This document shows, piece by piece, positions 24,303 to 36,842 of a stretch of DNA of 64,000 nt. The notes beneath the pieces are model-generated. The model had not been told where the DNA came from. It searched no databases and was given only the letters and a program-made list of their open reading frames with translations. Location: contig CM044959.1 of assembly GCA_024516035.1 (NCBI GenBank), positions 23,238,884 through 23,302,883 on the forward strand. Direction: 5' to 3'. Within the stretch, counting starts at the first letter, position 1, and every line of letters begins with the position of its first letter. The position numbers and the translations under genes are program-made. The DNA comes from Bactericera cockerelli. Its lineage: Eukaryota > Arthropoda > Insecta > Hemiptera > Triozidae.

Positions 24303-24494
24303 AGGCATGTCCTTCTATGTATTTTTCCTAACCCTATGATAAACCCCAGGCTTGGCCTTCTATAAATTTACCTAACCCTACTATAAACCCGAGGCATTGC
24401 CTTCTATGTAATATCCCTAACCCTACTATATTTCTGAGGCATGGCCTTCTATGTATTTTACCTAACTCTACTATACACTGAAGGCATTGCCTTT
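24303..24494 (+). repeat. 45-bp repeat family, array 2 (five units)
   Basis: AGGCATGGCCTTC-type blocks start at 24303, 24348, 24392, 24437 and 24482, that is 44-45 bases apart, each joined by CCTAACCCTACTATAAACCC-like sequence. Units are diverged from each other, so this array is older than the one at 29498. Confidence 0.85.
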
Positions 24495-25058
24495 CATCAG
24501 TGATAGATTTTAAAGATTTCCTTATAAAAGGCCGATTCTTATATAAAAATGATAATTTTATAGTTTTCATTTTCTTAAATACCTAAAGTAAAAAAGCATG
24601 GTCTTATTTCCAGGATAGATACTCGTGGTGACCCCTGCAACAAGCCGGAGAGAATTTGGGTAAGAAAAGGTCAACGGGACAGAACTTCTTACCTCACCTT
24701 GATAAGATGATTACAAATTAATTTCTTTGGCATTTGTAAATCCAGGTGTTTTAGTATTCCTCATAGGAGGCTCCGAGGTCTATTTAGCATTGAAAAATAA
24801 ACCTAATCATGTGGAGTATAGAATCAAAAGGTCTTGGATTGCAAATTTATATATTATTTACTCACTTTGGGGACTCAGGGGACCAAATCTGTGACCCAAA
24901 TACATATTGACCTTAGAAAAATTAAATACGAACTGATAAAACTATATCTTAAAAAAAAGACAACTTGGTACATTTACATTTTCCCAGCTTATTTACTTTT
25001 GTTATTCATAATGTTTCAGTAGTGTATGAACCTATATTTTCGTACAAAAAGAACTGAT
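24495..25058. other. No gene recognised
   Basis: AT-rich with chance ORFs. Confidence 0.5.
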
Positions 25059-25604
25059 ATCCCCCCAAAAACACCACTTCGTGGTTAAAAAAAGAAAGAA
25101 CGCCTCACTCAAAAGAATGATTATAATTAGCTAAAAATAAATGATATCAAATTGAGAACACCTTACCCCCTCTCTTTCTATATCTCTGCACTCCTCTCTG
25201 AATTTATTCCTCTTTTGTTTATCTTTCTTTATCCTTTCTAGGGGTCATCCCTAACTTGATTTCTCTTTAAATTTACTTGTTGCACGGCAATAAAAAATGG
25301 CGGTCGCGGTGTAATTTTCTCGATTCAAATCAAATAAGTTCAGAAAAGTCATACTCCGACCGCCATTTTTTATTGCCGTGCAACAAGTAAATTTAAAGAG
25401 AAATCAAGTTAGGGATGACCCCTAGAAAGGATAAAGAAAGATAAACAAAAGAGGAATAAATTCAGAGAGGAGTGCAGAGATATAGAAAGAGAGGGGGTAA
25501 GGTGTTCTCAATTTGATATCATTTATTTTTAGCTAATTATAATCATTCTTTTGAGTGAGGCGTTCTTTCTTTTTTTAACCACGAAGTGGTGTTTTTGGGG
25601 GGAT
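25059..25604. mobile_element. Foldback element 2: 248-bp arms, 50-bp spacer
   Basis: Arms 25059-25306 and 25357-25604 are exact complements without indels (paired positions sum to a constant). Ends read ATCCCCCCAAAAACACCACT and its complement, matching the ends of the element at 11226-11753, with shared inner blocks (AACGCC, TGATATCAAAT). The inner part differs, including a TC-rich run and a segment TGCACGGCAATAAAAAATGG at the loop. No ORF. Confidence 0.85.
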
Positions 25605-28600
25605 GGTATAACACTCGGAAGACTGTCACTAATTCGATGCTTTGTTCGAGCAGCACCTCTATTGGGATTAATAAAGTTTCATGACAGTTGCCAGGAGCCA
25701 CTGTGGCATTGTTCTTCTCTGTTACATCATACAAGCAAATCATTGGAGAATGAGTAACCCTAGCAGTTCATGCTTCAAACAATACGCGAGGATGTGTCCA
25801 ACGACTACACAACGATCTAAAAGTTGGAGCACAACTTTACGACCATCGTAAATTGAAACAAGAAGTATCATTTCTGCAGAGACAGTTTTACACTTAAACC
25901 ATTTTATGTGCTCAAATGTATTCTTGTATCACTTTGCAAAGTCGATATTTTAGAGACGAATCCCCAGTATTGGATCTGGGTTAGAATTATATCAACACCT
26001 TTTGCATAAATGCTTTTATAGGTCAGCCGCTCACTCTGCTTGGGAAATATTGCTCCTCACTACACTGCGTTGTATGATTAGATGCAGCTCTTACGGAAAA
26101 TGTACTTTTAACGAACAGTATGAAATATGAAAAAGTAATAATATGTTGTGACTGATTGATGAAATAAATTTATAATGAAGTCCCAAATATGATGAAATAT
26201 AATTATGTCATGCTGCAGTTAGCTAAGGTAGGATGTAAACAGAAAATAATATTTTTTCCATTATTACCCGACGCTACAACTTCCTTTTTTCCAAACTTTG
26301 GGGCTACCTGATCCAAGTTTTGTTGGCTGACTCCTGGTCTTAGCCCATGCTGGTTTGTTTTCAGGCCAGGATGACGTTGTGAGAACTATTGTTAAGGTTC
26401 TGATCCTTCCTCGATGTCGCAACACATCAATCAATAGCGCCGCCAGACTATTCAGCATTCTATATGACGTAATGGTTATTTCACACCTATGAATTTATAT
26501 ATTTGTTTGTCTCAACTCTCATTGATTCATACTCGTATGGCTGTGAGCATTGATTCTCAGAATTGAATCATAAGAGCACAGGCATTATTTTTATTTGGTT
26601 CCGAGGTGCGACTTTCCTCACTAATTCATCAATTTTAATCTTCTTTTATATCTATCTATATTTGAATAAGATCTATTTATGTAATATCAAGTAAATTTAC
26701 ATAATAAATCAAGATAGACATTATAGTAAAAACATCTTCTGGTAGAGCCCTAAAGAACCAACCATGCAACATTCCAAGCAATATTCTCGATTCCAAAGAC
26801 AAGGAATTCGGCAAGAAACTAGAAATTCAACACATATGTACACAGTTCAATAAATGCATGGGGGAAAATAAAATAATCTTGCAAAAATATAATAATGCAA
26901 AAACTATAGTGTTTGTTGTTAGGTACTACCCCTCTCCTAGCACCAGAACATAATGCATTTTGTTGCTTCCTCAAGCACCTTTCTAGCAAGAAGCATTGTT
27001 AATCATTACATATTGGTTGAGCGCTATTAGTTTTGTAAAGTGTGCATTGTTGGAATTATCTGCCATCGCAAAAAAAACAGATATACATATATTTGCAAGT
27101 AAAATAAGAAATATTTTTTAAAATGTTTCTTGGTGATTTGTGAAATTATGATGGAGCTGGTGAAACCATTCCTCAGAATGTTCAGACTGATAGCAAGTAA
27201 AGTAAACGGATCGTGTGCTAGTATCATGAGCATTGTTGTCTTTTGCTAAATTCAGGTTTATGTTCAGTACGAACGAAACAGAAACGATCAGTGCAGTATT
27301 CAGTCAGCGGAGAAAAGTTAGGTACAGAGCAAATGTGCGGGTACAACAACGTACATAATATTACATAAGTCTTTCTATGTAAAAATGTGGTCCCTTCTAT
27401 CTAGACATAGATAAGTGCATAGATGGACACATCCTAGATAGACGGTAATGTGCAGGGCAAATCGACGACAGCGACAATATTTGTCAACAGAACAACATAT
27501 CCCTTCTTCCAATACACAGGGAGCACAATGCATTTCCCCAACAATAGACATTTCTTTCTCTAATGTTCCCGGACCTTTGCAGAGAGCCCTAAGAAAGGGT
27601 TGCGAAGGGACCATAAATATCTACCTGCTAACACTAGAAAGTAGTTTACTTTGACACACTTTCCTGCCCCTGTATCTTGTGGCGCTGTGGACTATATATT
27701 AGGTTCGAGAAAAAAAAGTCATTAAAAATCGGAAATGATAGCGAAGATTTCGTGTTTGAGAATAAAAGAAAATTTGGAGACAAGATGGAAGAGTTAAGTA
27801 TCATCGATGGATTTTAAATACAGCCATAAACTACAGAAAAAAGTTTGATTATTATAAAACCTTCAAACAATATTTAATGATTTTTTCTAAATTGAGCTCA
27901 TTGTGAAGGGTCTTATTTTCCAATAGCCCTACGACATAATATACAGAAACATCAAAGAAGTCCCCAACAACTATCGAGTCAAATGGCAGCCTGGCATCCC
28001 AAGTCCACAGCCCTAATTCACTCAACATTCCGCGGAAATCAAGATCGCCGCATAAAATTAAATTGGCCCAACTCGGGCGTCATACACAAAACCACAATAG
28101 TAAACTAATAGTAAGGCATTCGGACCCGAGACCCCAACACAGGGCCCCCCATTCATGTTCTATCTTCTACTCAAGCGAAAATATACTCGGGCGTACAGGA
28201 TTCAACAGGAAAAGTTCGACCGAGTGCATCCAAAAGCTGAAGAAAATCTACAGTGTCCATCCACATGAAAAGCTTTCAAATTTTCTAAAAAAAAATTCTA
28301 AAAAATCTCACATGTTAGGGTAGATAGTAGGTATCAAGAAAAAATCTACCAACTACTTTTTGATTTGAAGTATGCATAGAAAAATCAAATGATCAGTAAA
28401 ATAAACTCCATTGTCAATTCCCTAAAACATCATGGAGGAAAATTTTAGAGTGAATAAGAATAACAGACAGCAATCTCTTGTTTTGTACAAAGAAATTCAA
28501 ACTAAATCAAGAAAAAGAAAGATGACTTCTCGTCTTGCAACAGGCGCTCGGTTGGTTCACACTATGCACCGGATTGCATCACGCGCATGCACTTGCCTGC

Positions 28601-29275
28601 AGATCGCGGAAGACCTTGAAAAGAAAGTAGTATTTACGATGCGAAGGATTCGTCCTTGATAGTAAGAGTCCTGGCTCAAGGTTACAGCCAGGCAGAACTG
28701 GCGGGATCCTAGGTTATGCAAGGTGCACCTCGCCAGATGCTATGGTGAAACCGAAAGTGAAACACCGACTTGCCTGCTTTGGCCTGGGTCTAGACGAGCA
28801 CGTTGGATACCTGAATCTACTGTGCTGGTGTGGTGCTTGTCAGGTTGGTAGTGGATTTGCTCATAGAGCACGGCTTGCGACATATATTTGAAACAATTTC
28901 AACGGGAGGATCAAGAAAGGATACAAGTATACTTCTTCTAGATCTAGTAAATGGAGGACTTTTTTTCTGTAAACCAACAAATCCATATTGATACAATTTC
29001 TATTGAATTTGTCTACAGTACAATTTCTTTTCTACAATTTGTCTAGCGTGACATGGAAGCAGTCACGACGGAAGTTCAAATTTTCCAATTCTGAAGGATT
29101 TGGAAATCTCTATTGAAACTCTAAAGAAGTTCAAAATCTCCAATTCTGAAGGGTGAGAGGACAAAAATTCACACCTGTTTTGGAATTGATAAGACTGCGG
29201 AATTTTGCGTCGACCTCTTTTTTTTAACAGCTTTCAACAACCCTGTATCAAGCATGCGATAGTTTCCTAGGCAAT
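25605..29275. other. No gene recognised
   Basis: The longest stretch of the intron without an identified element. ORFs of up to 86 codons overlap on both strands and show no domain. Single-copy non-coding sequence or old decayed repeats. Confidence 0.5.
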
Positions 29276-29813
29276 AGGTGAGTTCGGTGCGAAGATTACC
29301 CGCACCTTTTTCGCATGTATGAATTCGGTGCCGCCGAAAAAAGGTGATGTATGAGTTCGGTGCGGTCCTAATGACTTATAAAGTGATTGTTTTTTTATAA
29401 TGTACTCTGTTGCTTGGTAACAGTCATCCTGCTGTTATTAAGTTAGTAGATTATGTTGTAGACAGTTACATTCAGCAAGGCTGTCCATTTGCTCCTTGAA
29501 GGCCATGCTTTGGGTTTATAGTAGGGTTAGGTAAAATACAATGAAGGCCATGCCTTGGGTTTATAGTAGGGTTAGGTAAAATACAATGAAGGCCATGCCT
29601 TGGGTTTATAGTAGGGTTAGGTAAAATACAATGAAGGCCATGCCTATAAGGAAAAAAATACTATAATTACCTGATCATCAGGGCAAGTACCAGGGCACCA
29701 GATTCATACATGACCTTTTTTAGGCGGCACCGAATTCATACATGACCTTTTTTAGGCGGCACCGAACTCATACATTTTTTTATTTTCCGCACCGAACTCA
29801 TACGTAGCCGTTT
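29276..29813. mobile_element. Subterminal-repeat element 2
   Basis: The left end holds GAGTTCGGTGC, then ATGTATGAATTCGGTGCCGC, then ATGTATGAGTTCGGTGCGG. The right end holds four inverted modules of the type GGCACCGAATTCATACATGA, two of them linked by CCTTTTTTAGGC. The complement of that linker (GCCGAAAAAAGG) is present in the left end. A 45-bp tandem array sits between the ends. No ORF. It shares its module plan with 22942-23628. Confidence 0.7.
29498..29645 (-). repeat. 45-bp repeat family, array 3 (three units and a partial)
   Basis: GAAGGCCATGCCTTGGGTTT units start at 29498, 29543, 29588 and 29633, exactly 45 bases apart and nearly identical. Their complement matches the arrays at 5986 and 24303. 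High identity points to recent expansion. Confidence 0.9.
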
Positions 29814-31069
29814 CCTATCTGCCACTTCAGCACAACATAGACCATCCTCTTTATGCTATAGTATAATTATGTATCTGTGAATGTGTTGTACTTATTTTCA
29901 TTTATTTTTCGACACATGTTGTACCACAATACAGAGTCTAGAGCTACAATACAAGTCTAGAGCTATAATACGACACATGGGCTAAAAATTTTTTTGGAAG
30001 AATTCAAACAATTTAGTGCGCTGAAATTGCGCGTTATTTTGTGTGCCGAACACAATAATTTAAATTACGTATTTATACCGATACAACATATTTTTTGCTC
30101 TTGTAGTACGGTTTTTCACGATTTTTCGGAAAGTAGTGGTCCACCCCTCAGAGAAGCAGAGACTTGGAGTCAATGTAAGTCTTAAGACAAGGAAAGTAAA
30201 TGCCTAGTTAGCTAGGGATTCGTTTTCATTTAAAATCATAATTCTGATTCTCGCCTTTGAAGTGAAGAATCGGGGTACTTTATGAAATGGGTGGAATAAT
30301 ATATACTTGCCTGAAAACAAGCATGACCGTACTTGTCTTCAATACTATTTTGGGATTGTAAATAGTGGTGGATTATTTTGTTATTTTTTTTTCCTTATTA
30401 CATGGGCGGATCTTTTGCGAATAATAAGAACTCGATCAATAGTCCCATCCATAGCTTGGGGCACATATTCTAGTACAAAGTATACAGAGCGCTCGCTCTC
30501 AGCTAATATTTGCACAGTCAATTATGTACGAGCACTCTACACTCTACATCACACGAAAAAACTGCTCGCTTCTTATGAAATACATTTCAACAAATAGCAC
30601 AAAAATGATAAATGTATCAACTGCGAGCAAGAATTACAGATGTAACATAAACAGCGGACAGGAATCTAGGTTATGGCTTGGTAACAAACGATCATTTAGT
30701 AACAAGTTGATATTAGGAACATGTGTACGGAGGAAGCTGGGCCCGACAGATGTGGAGATGGAGCAATCATGTGGTCAACATTATTTTATGAGTTACACTG
30801 GAACCTGATAGAAGTCATGTGGACACTGGCAGGGTTACAGACAAGTTCCAGTTGTGACGGAAATTTGGAATTTTTGTCTTTCCAGAGGGGCTGAAGTTTG
30901 CTGAATGTATGTCAGAGACGAATATGGATTTTGAGACGATTCACTATTGTATCAGACTGGTTTATTTCTGGGATAGGAGTATAGGAGGTACATGTTTTAT
31001 GTCATTTCTGAGTGTTAACCAATTGATAAATGAAGTCAATGATATAAAGGATATCTAATTTCTTCATTA
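29814..31069. other. No gene recognised
   Basis: ORFs of up to 96 codons (30307-30808) overlap in two frames and lack domains. Confidence 0.5.
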
Positions 31070-31149
31070 AACTGTCACAGGGGCAATAACTTCGATTGTT
31101 ATAGACCTCTCTTTAAATAAATGTTCATTTAAAAAAAAAACTGTCACAG
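31070..31149 (+). mobile_element. Tiny retroposed insert with poly-A and target duplication
   Basis: An insert of about 60 bp begins GGGCAATAACTTCGATTG and contains AATAAA followed by ATGTTCATTT and a run of ten A. It is flanked by AACTGTCACAG on both sides. A polyadenylation signal, poly-A and a target-site duplication mark reverse transcription of the extreme 3' end of an RNA. The source is unknown. Confidence 0.75.
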
Positions 31150-34100
31150 AAAAACTGAACTTGAAAAAATCGAAAATAAAACATGTTTTTTTTTTATAGA
31201 TCCAGGCAATACCACTAAAAACGTGATGGTTTCATCAGCATCATCATACATGTCTTAGCCCTGTTGTCCCTTTCATAGATGATGTACTCTCGACCTACAT
31301 ACAGTCATACATCCTTTGTCTGCTTTTGCTTTAATGTAACGACAAAAGTACATAATAGAAATTAACACATTTTCAATTCTTTGTTGCTTTTTTTAAAAGC
31401 CTGTCACTACATAAATTAAATTATTGCATTAATAAATTAGAATATTTCTATTCACAGTACCACGATAAAATAATTAATAATCTTGACAAAAACTGATTGC
31501 TAATAATTTAATGCGAAGAACATTTTTCTGACACAGAAATGAATAATTCCTTCGTTCTGTTATGTTAGAAAACCAAAGTTATTATTTTTCATAAATTAAA
31601 TTAATTTTCGTTTAGTCAATATCGGGTTCCAAATGTTCAAAGACATTTCACATTTCGATTTGAACAGTTACTTTATTATCTATTGCAGTTTCCCTGTATT
31701 TGCTTGGAGTAATAGAACTTGGCTGACAGTCTGAGAAAGCACAGCTTATATTTTCCAGAACAAATAATGAGTGGCGAATAAATAAAATGCATTTGCAGTT
31801 CCACGAAAAAAATATTGTAATTTTATTTATTTTTTATAGATTCAATCCATTAGAGTGCTATTTGGTTAGAAATCAACGACAATCATTTTAGTGGAAGGCT
31901 AATCTGAATACATCAACGCTGAATATACATACAATAAAATCTCATTTACTCTAAACAAGAAATTTCAACGTGGAATTTGGAATACAGGCTTTTGTTCGAT
32001 ATAGGCAAACGATACATTTCTTCATTTGCTACATAACAGATTACACATTTAAGGAACATTAAATATGCAAATACTCGTACATAATATACGTATACGACCT
32101 GTGTATGTACATGTGAATGCAATTAATAAGCCCTAATGCATCGTCTCTTGTTCGTATTGATCTCATGGAGATGTTGGAACAAGGAGCCTGAAGAACAAAG
32201 AGACATTAAATGGAGCATCTCGTTAACTCTATCCAATTCAGCAAGACAGTCCATGTCGTCAGCGTGTGATTGCTCTGACTCCAGAGTAAATAAATATAAT
32301 TATTATAAAATAATCAAAACAAAAACTAATGAAACAAGTGGCTTGGAGTGACGTCATGCCAGTGCGACCACAGTAACAAAGCAACTGGCTTGTTTTTTTT
32401 ACGATTCTTCCAAATAATAGATAATCAGATTAGCAGCCAACACGATAATCTTTACTTTCCTGGGCCATTATCATTAAAGTAGCTTATTACAACATTTTTA
32501 ATGTTCATCTTCTCTGACAATAGTGCACAGCATTGTAACAACAGCACATCTATTACACACTCGTGGGGAGCTGGCTCTGAGGCCTGGGTTCAGGCAAGGG
32601 AACACGGGGAGACCCAGGGTAAACCTACTGTAGGCCATGGATCCATAACACACTCCTACAAGTAAAGTGTTGTAATAGAAGTGCGTATGTCTTCATGTTG
32701 GAGGAGGAATGTTTTAGAGATAATAATAAGATTAATAAGCTTGCCATATCCTTCTGTCCTAAAGGAGTCGGATTATTTATCGAAAAGGAATCTTCCAGAA
32801 TAAAAATAAACAACACAAGGTTGCTATTGAATATCTTTTCCTAGTCTGTATTTGCAAATAGCTACTAAAGTGGGATTCGAACTTGAGCAATTCACAATTG
32901 CCAGCTCGCTGTATTTACTGAGAACTTGAAGTGACTAACCACAAAGCCATTGCAATGAGGAGGGCACTAATATTATGGAGAACAAAAGATCTCAAACCAG
33001 AGGTATTTTAATCCACCTGATGTTAACAAATAAAAAATGTTCTCTTGAAAAATTAGAGATGGTGTTTCAACTATTATAGAATCATGTATGTTAACAGCAA
33101 TTTCAAGTACATGACTTATTGGATGTCTACTCAGTGCTAACCATAAGTCGTTTCTGACTTACTGTAAGTTGAGTTGGCTCATTGGCAAGTAACTCGAAGA
33201 TGCATCCATGTTGCCCCTGGTTAATGTTGCAAAAATTGCAATTTTATGACTCCTCACAGAGTTGTTCATTGTGCAGCTTGCTTCTCTCGAGTTTTCCACT
33301 TAATCTTTCTCTGTAATCTCTCATTTTATTTCTTCTTATGGTTTTCCTTTCATTTTGCTTTTAATTATCTGTTTTTAACGAGTAAAATGTAAATAAGTAT
33401 ATTTATTTTGCTTTACAGAATATGGTATAGCATAGCAAGCGCTGTTGTGCTTGTTGTATGTGTGTATTCTGTACACACTTACTTAAGTGTAAATGAACTC
33501 ATAATAAATGTGAAAAAAATATTTTATTATTACATAATTGGCTCTCAGCCTTCCAGTACCCAGGGATGGAACAATCAAGAGGGTGGTTCAACTGATGCAA
33601 GTATCTAGACCTTGACAACAAATTGGACAAATAAAGGAGAAGGAGATCGAAAATTCCCTCAAGTTTGGAACATAATTTTATATTTAAAATTCAAACGTAA
33701 CTTGCTATTTTGAGAATATCTTTGCATTTTCTTAAAAGTTTAAATCTTGTAAATAATAATTGTTCCCAACCAACACGATTGGATTTCTCTAGCCAGAGCT
33801 ACGTTGCCAATTCATTTGCACAACACAATAACATTGTTGCCATTTCTGCGACGGTTATTTTTTATTGCTAGTAGTGATTAGTCACTGACAATGTCGTTCA
33901 TTTGTTATTCTTAGTGAGGTAATTATAGCCCCCTCAACTCGGCAGGACGATTTTAATCTTCATGACGTCACACTTTACCTACAACATATACAATCAGTCA
34001 AGCACATTCAATACTACAGTGTGGGTCATAATCTTCACCCAGCTTGCTCTGAGTTCTCAGAAAACGAATGAATTTCTCAAATATTATTGGGATTGAAAAT

Positions 34101-34827
34101 GTTAATGTTCCTATGTCTTAAAACATTGACTTTTTAGAAGTGCTTGAATGACATGCATTCACATATACAATTATTATACATCTAATACACATATCAAAAT
34201 ATCAGTTCATGTATCTACAGATCTTACTAAGACAGGCCCATGGGACACATACAGACAAGAGCTTTCATAATGATCCTGTAGCCTGGACAGGGGAGGGATG
34301 AGGAGGTCTCTCCAGGAAAAAAGGCCTTGAAATATATCCTTCCCTTCCCATTGATACAGTTATTTGCTTTCAAATTTGAAAATAAGCCCCCGGTCAGTGA
34401 GTTCAGATTTCAGGAACAAATAAATTTATGTAAATGGAATCCTGGGATTTCACGCTCAATGCTAAGATGGAAATTGAATGAAGCACATATTGACATTGCT
34501 GTGTAAATAATGTGAGGCCTAATACCTATAAGTGGAAATGTTGAGTATGTACGTACTTCAACACCATTCCCACCTTGCATAAAATGGCCAAAGTAGAACT
34601 CAGAAGTAGAGGGCAATAAATATTCTGTTTTAGATGTTGGATTAACGCCTTCGAATCAGGCAACTGGTGTTCAATTCCTTGTTATATCAAAAAATTCAGC
34701 AGTATGTGAATAAGAAAAGAATAATTTTACAAACCCTGATTATTATTCTGCCCGGTTGCAGGGTTTTCAGTGAAACCCTTACAATTAACACTGCGACCTA
34801 ATTAGATCTATTGTGACCAGTTGTTTC
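31150..34827. other. No gene recognised
   Basis: AT-rich intron. A tRNA-like B box (GTTCGAATCCCACTT on the minus strand, near 32880) hints at another decayed SINE. Nothing else is supported. Confidence 0.45.
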
Positions 34828-34935
34828 TATTTGGTTTTAACGCCCTGATTTCAGATAGATAGCCAGGACGGGGTACTACCCTCCATTCGCTGGGAATCGT
34901 ACCAGCTACGTATTAACCTCAGCCAACCTAGACAG
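34828..34935 (-). mobile_element. SINE-5 family fragment
   Basis: On the minus strand it runs GGTTGGCTGAGGTTAATACG, GGAGGGTAGTACCCCGTC, and ends near GGGCGTTAAAACC, following the block order of the copy at 48271. The middle is diverged. Confidence 0.65.
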
Positions 34936-35096
34936 GGCCGTAAATTACACTGATGATAAAGATGAAAATGAGTTCGTCCTTTTTCTCCTGCGGATTCTTT
35001 TCAACGAGTTGAGCAATATTAAAGTGACTGAACAGGTGTAAACAAATGAGAAACATCTCCAAGTGGAGAGTGGTACTCCTGCTGACGAGAGCACCA

Positions 35097-35172
35097 GGTG
35101 AAGTCTGATGGCAGTCAAGTGGTGAAGTCTGATAGCAGTCAAGTGGTGAAGTCTGATAGCAGTCAAGTGGTG
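35097..35172. repeat. 24-bp tandem repeat, three units
   Basis: GGTGAAGTCTGATAGCAGTC plus AAGT is repeated three times; the first unit has one substitution. The period of 24 keeps a frame open on the minus strand, which explains a false repetitive ORF there. Confidence 0.9.
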
Positions 35173-36836
35173 CATTGACAAGAGCCAGGTCCCAGGTCAA
35201 GCACCCGGCTCTGTTCAATGTTTCGGCTTAACAAATAAAACTCCAGGAATTTCCAATGGGTATTTTATCTGCTAATAGAATATGAGAAGCTCTGTTGAAT
35301 CCTCTCTCAATTGAATCCTAGTTTTTACACCCTTTAAAGATGGCGCAGGCATCTAAATTATATGTAATTTTTAGACCATTTTATTGTTATTTATATGTTT
35401 TAAATGTATACATAATAAACGATTATTGAGGAAATCTTTTTTCCATGTAAAAAAGGGCGTGCTTTAATTTCAATCTGAATCTGAATTCAGTTTTTTACCA
35501 GAAGGACCTTACAACATATTTTGATTATAACTTACAACATACAAAACTCGAGTATTTGTTTAAGTTATATTTGATGGCTGTTAACAAATCATTATTTTCG
35601 GGGAAAGTGAAGTTGACAAAGGACTCCTTTTATGATTATGTACTGGCAAAAACATTTCAAACAGATTTTCATATTTTTCATAGGTTATACAATAAATCAT
35701 TGGATTTTTTTTCCAATTACATAGTTCAAAAAATGAAAGCTTGTTCAAACAAAATGTTGTACTGAGGGCAAGATTATAACTACTTTTGTGACCATTAATA
35801 CCTATTGTCTGTATGATCTGGAAATCTCACCAAAAAATATTCTTTTGTCTATTTTAAGAATGTAAAAAATACAAGCCTTTTTCTGGTAAATTTTCCTAGT
35901 CATTTGAATAACAGCAGTGAATATCTATCTACATGTATTTTTAATTTTCCTTCGTTTTTCAATAAACACAGATATTTTTAGATACTGTGAATAAATTTTC
36001 ATGTGGCTATAAAAAAGTCTGGTATGTGTATAATAAAAATTGGAAATTAATTATTTAAATAAAATTAAAATTCTCCTAACTTTAAGAGACCCAAATAATC
36101 TACTACCATGCTTAAATGATAATGAAAGTTCAATCCTCACTTTTCTAACTAAAACTGGATTGAAAATGTAATTATTTTTTTTACAGTGTATATAACATCA
36201 CAATAAAATGTTGACACACTTAAATAAATTACAAAAAAAAAAAAAATTCTAAGAAATATCACCATGCTCCATTAATATTTTTCTTCAAAAGAAGAGAAGT
36301 TTGCATGCCTCCTCATGATTTGTTTAAGTAATTTTTTATATAAAATAATTAAATTTGTTTAACTTTTGCAACTACAACACGGCTGCATGCACTCAATATC
36401 TCTTTTTGTGTCATCAACTAACTCATGCACATAATTATGCTAAGTTGATGTCTATTATTTTTTAGTCCGAAGTATTCTTTCTTCGATTGATTGTGAATAA
36501 ATAAATAAATAAAAAAGTGTAGTAACTAGGCATACCTCAGTGTTAAAGTAGGTATTATCTGACTCGATTTTTAATTAATTGTAGGGTGTTTCGGATAGGG
36601 TCCCACAGACTTCATCCGGTAAATTAATTTATTCTTTATGAATGTTTGACCGAATTTTATATCGAAATAAGTCTTTCTTTATAATTGACCAGATATAATA
36701 TAAATTTTCTATTCTCATTTGGAGGAATTTAACCATGCCAGAATAATTTGCAGCATAGAAAATGGATTTTATTTTTCATCAAAAAAAGAAGAATACTCCG
36801 GACAACTGAAAAGCGTTCAGAGGGGGTGGAAAAGGG
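35173..36836. other. AT-rich intron sequence next to the exon
   Basis: Very AT-rich with A and T runs and no coding signal. It begins the intron downstream of the donor site on the minus strand. Confidence 0.5.
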
Positions 36837-36842
36837 ACTCAC
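36837..36842 (-). other. 5' splice site (GTGAGT)
   Basis: On the minus strand the exon ends ...AAACTAGAAG and is followed by GTGAGT, a consensus donor. The break comes after the first base of the codon following MKLE, a phase-1 junction. Reading through would give a short non-conserved tail and a stop. Confidence 0.9.

Larger units (their letters stand above)
1..36842 (-). other. Inferred first coding intron of ftz-f1 (3' end not reached)
   Basis: A GTGAGT donor on the minus strand follows the zinc-finger exon at 36843. I found no minus-strand exon carrying the expected continuation (the basic FTZ-F1 box and ligand-binding domain) between it and base 1. The simplest reading is one intron of at least 36.8 kb, packed with the mobile elements listed below. 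A short exon hidden in AT-rich sequence could have been missed. Confidence 0.7.

Noticed and set aside
24303..24494. Telomeric repeat remnant (TTAGG is the common insect repeat)
   Set aside because: CCTAACCCTAC appears once per 45-bp unit, not as contiguous TTAGG repeats.
35097..35172. CRISPR-like direct repeats
   Set aside because: Three contiguous units with no spacers, in an animal genome.
34928..35218. ORF with repeated LDCYQTSP units
   Set aside because: Produced by a 24-bp tandem repeat whose period is a multiple of three; three units only, next to a SINE fragment.
36817..36836. Read-through extension of ftz-f1 beyond MKLE
   Set aside because: The sequence departs from the conserved receptor exactly at a GTGAGT donor.
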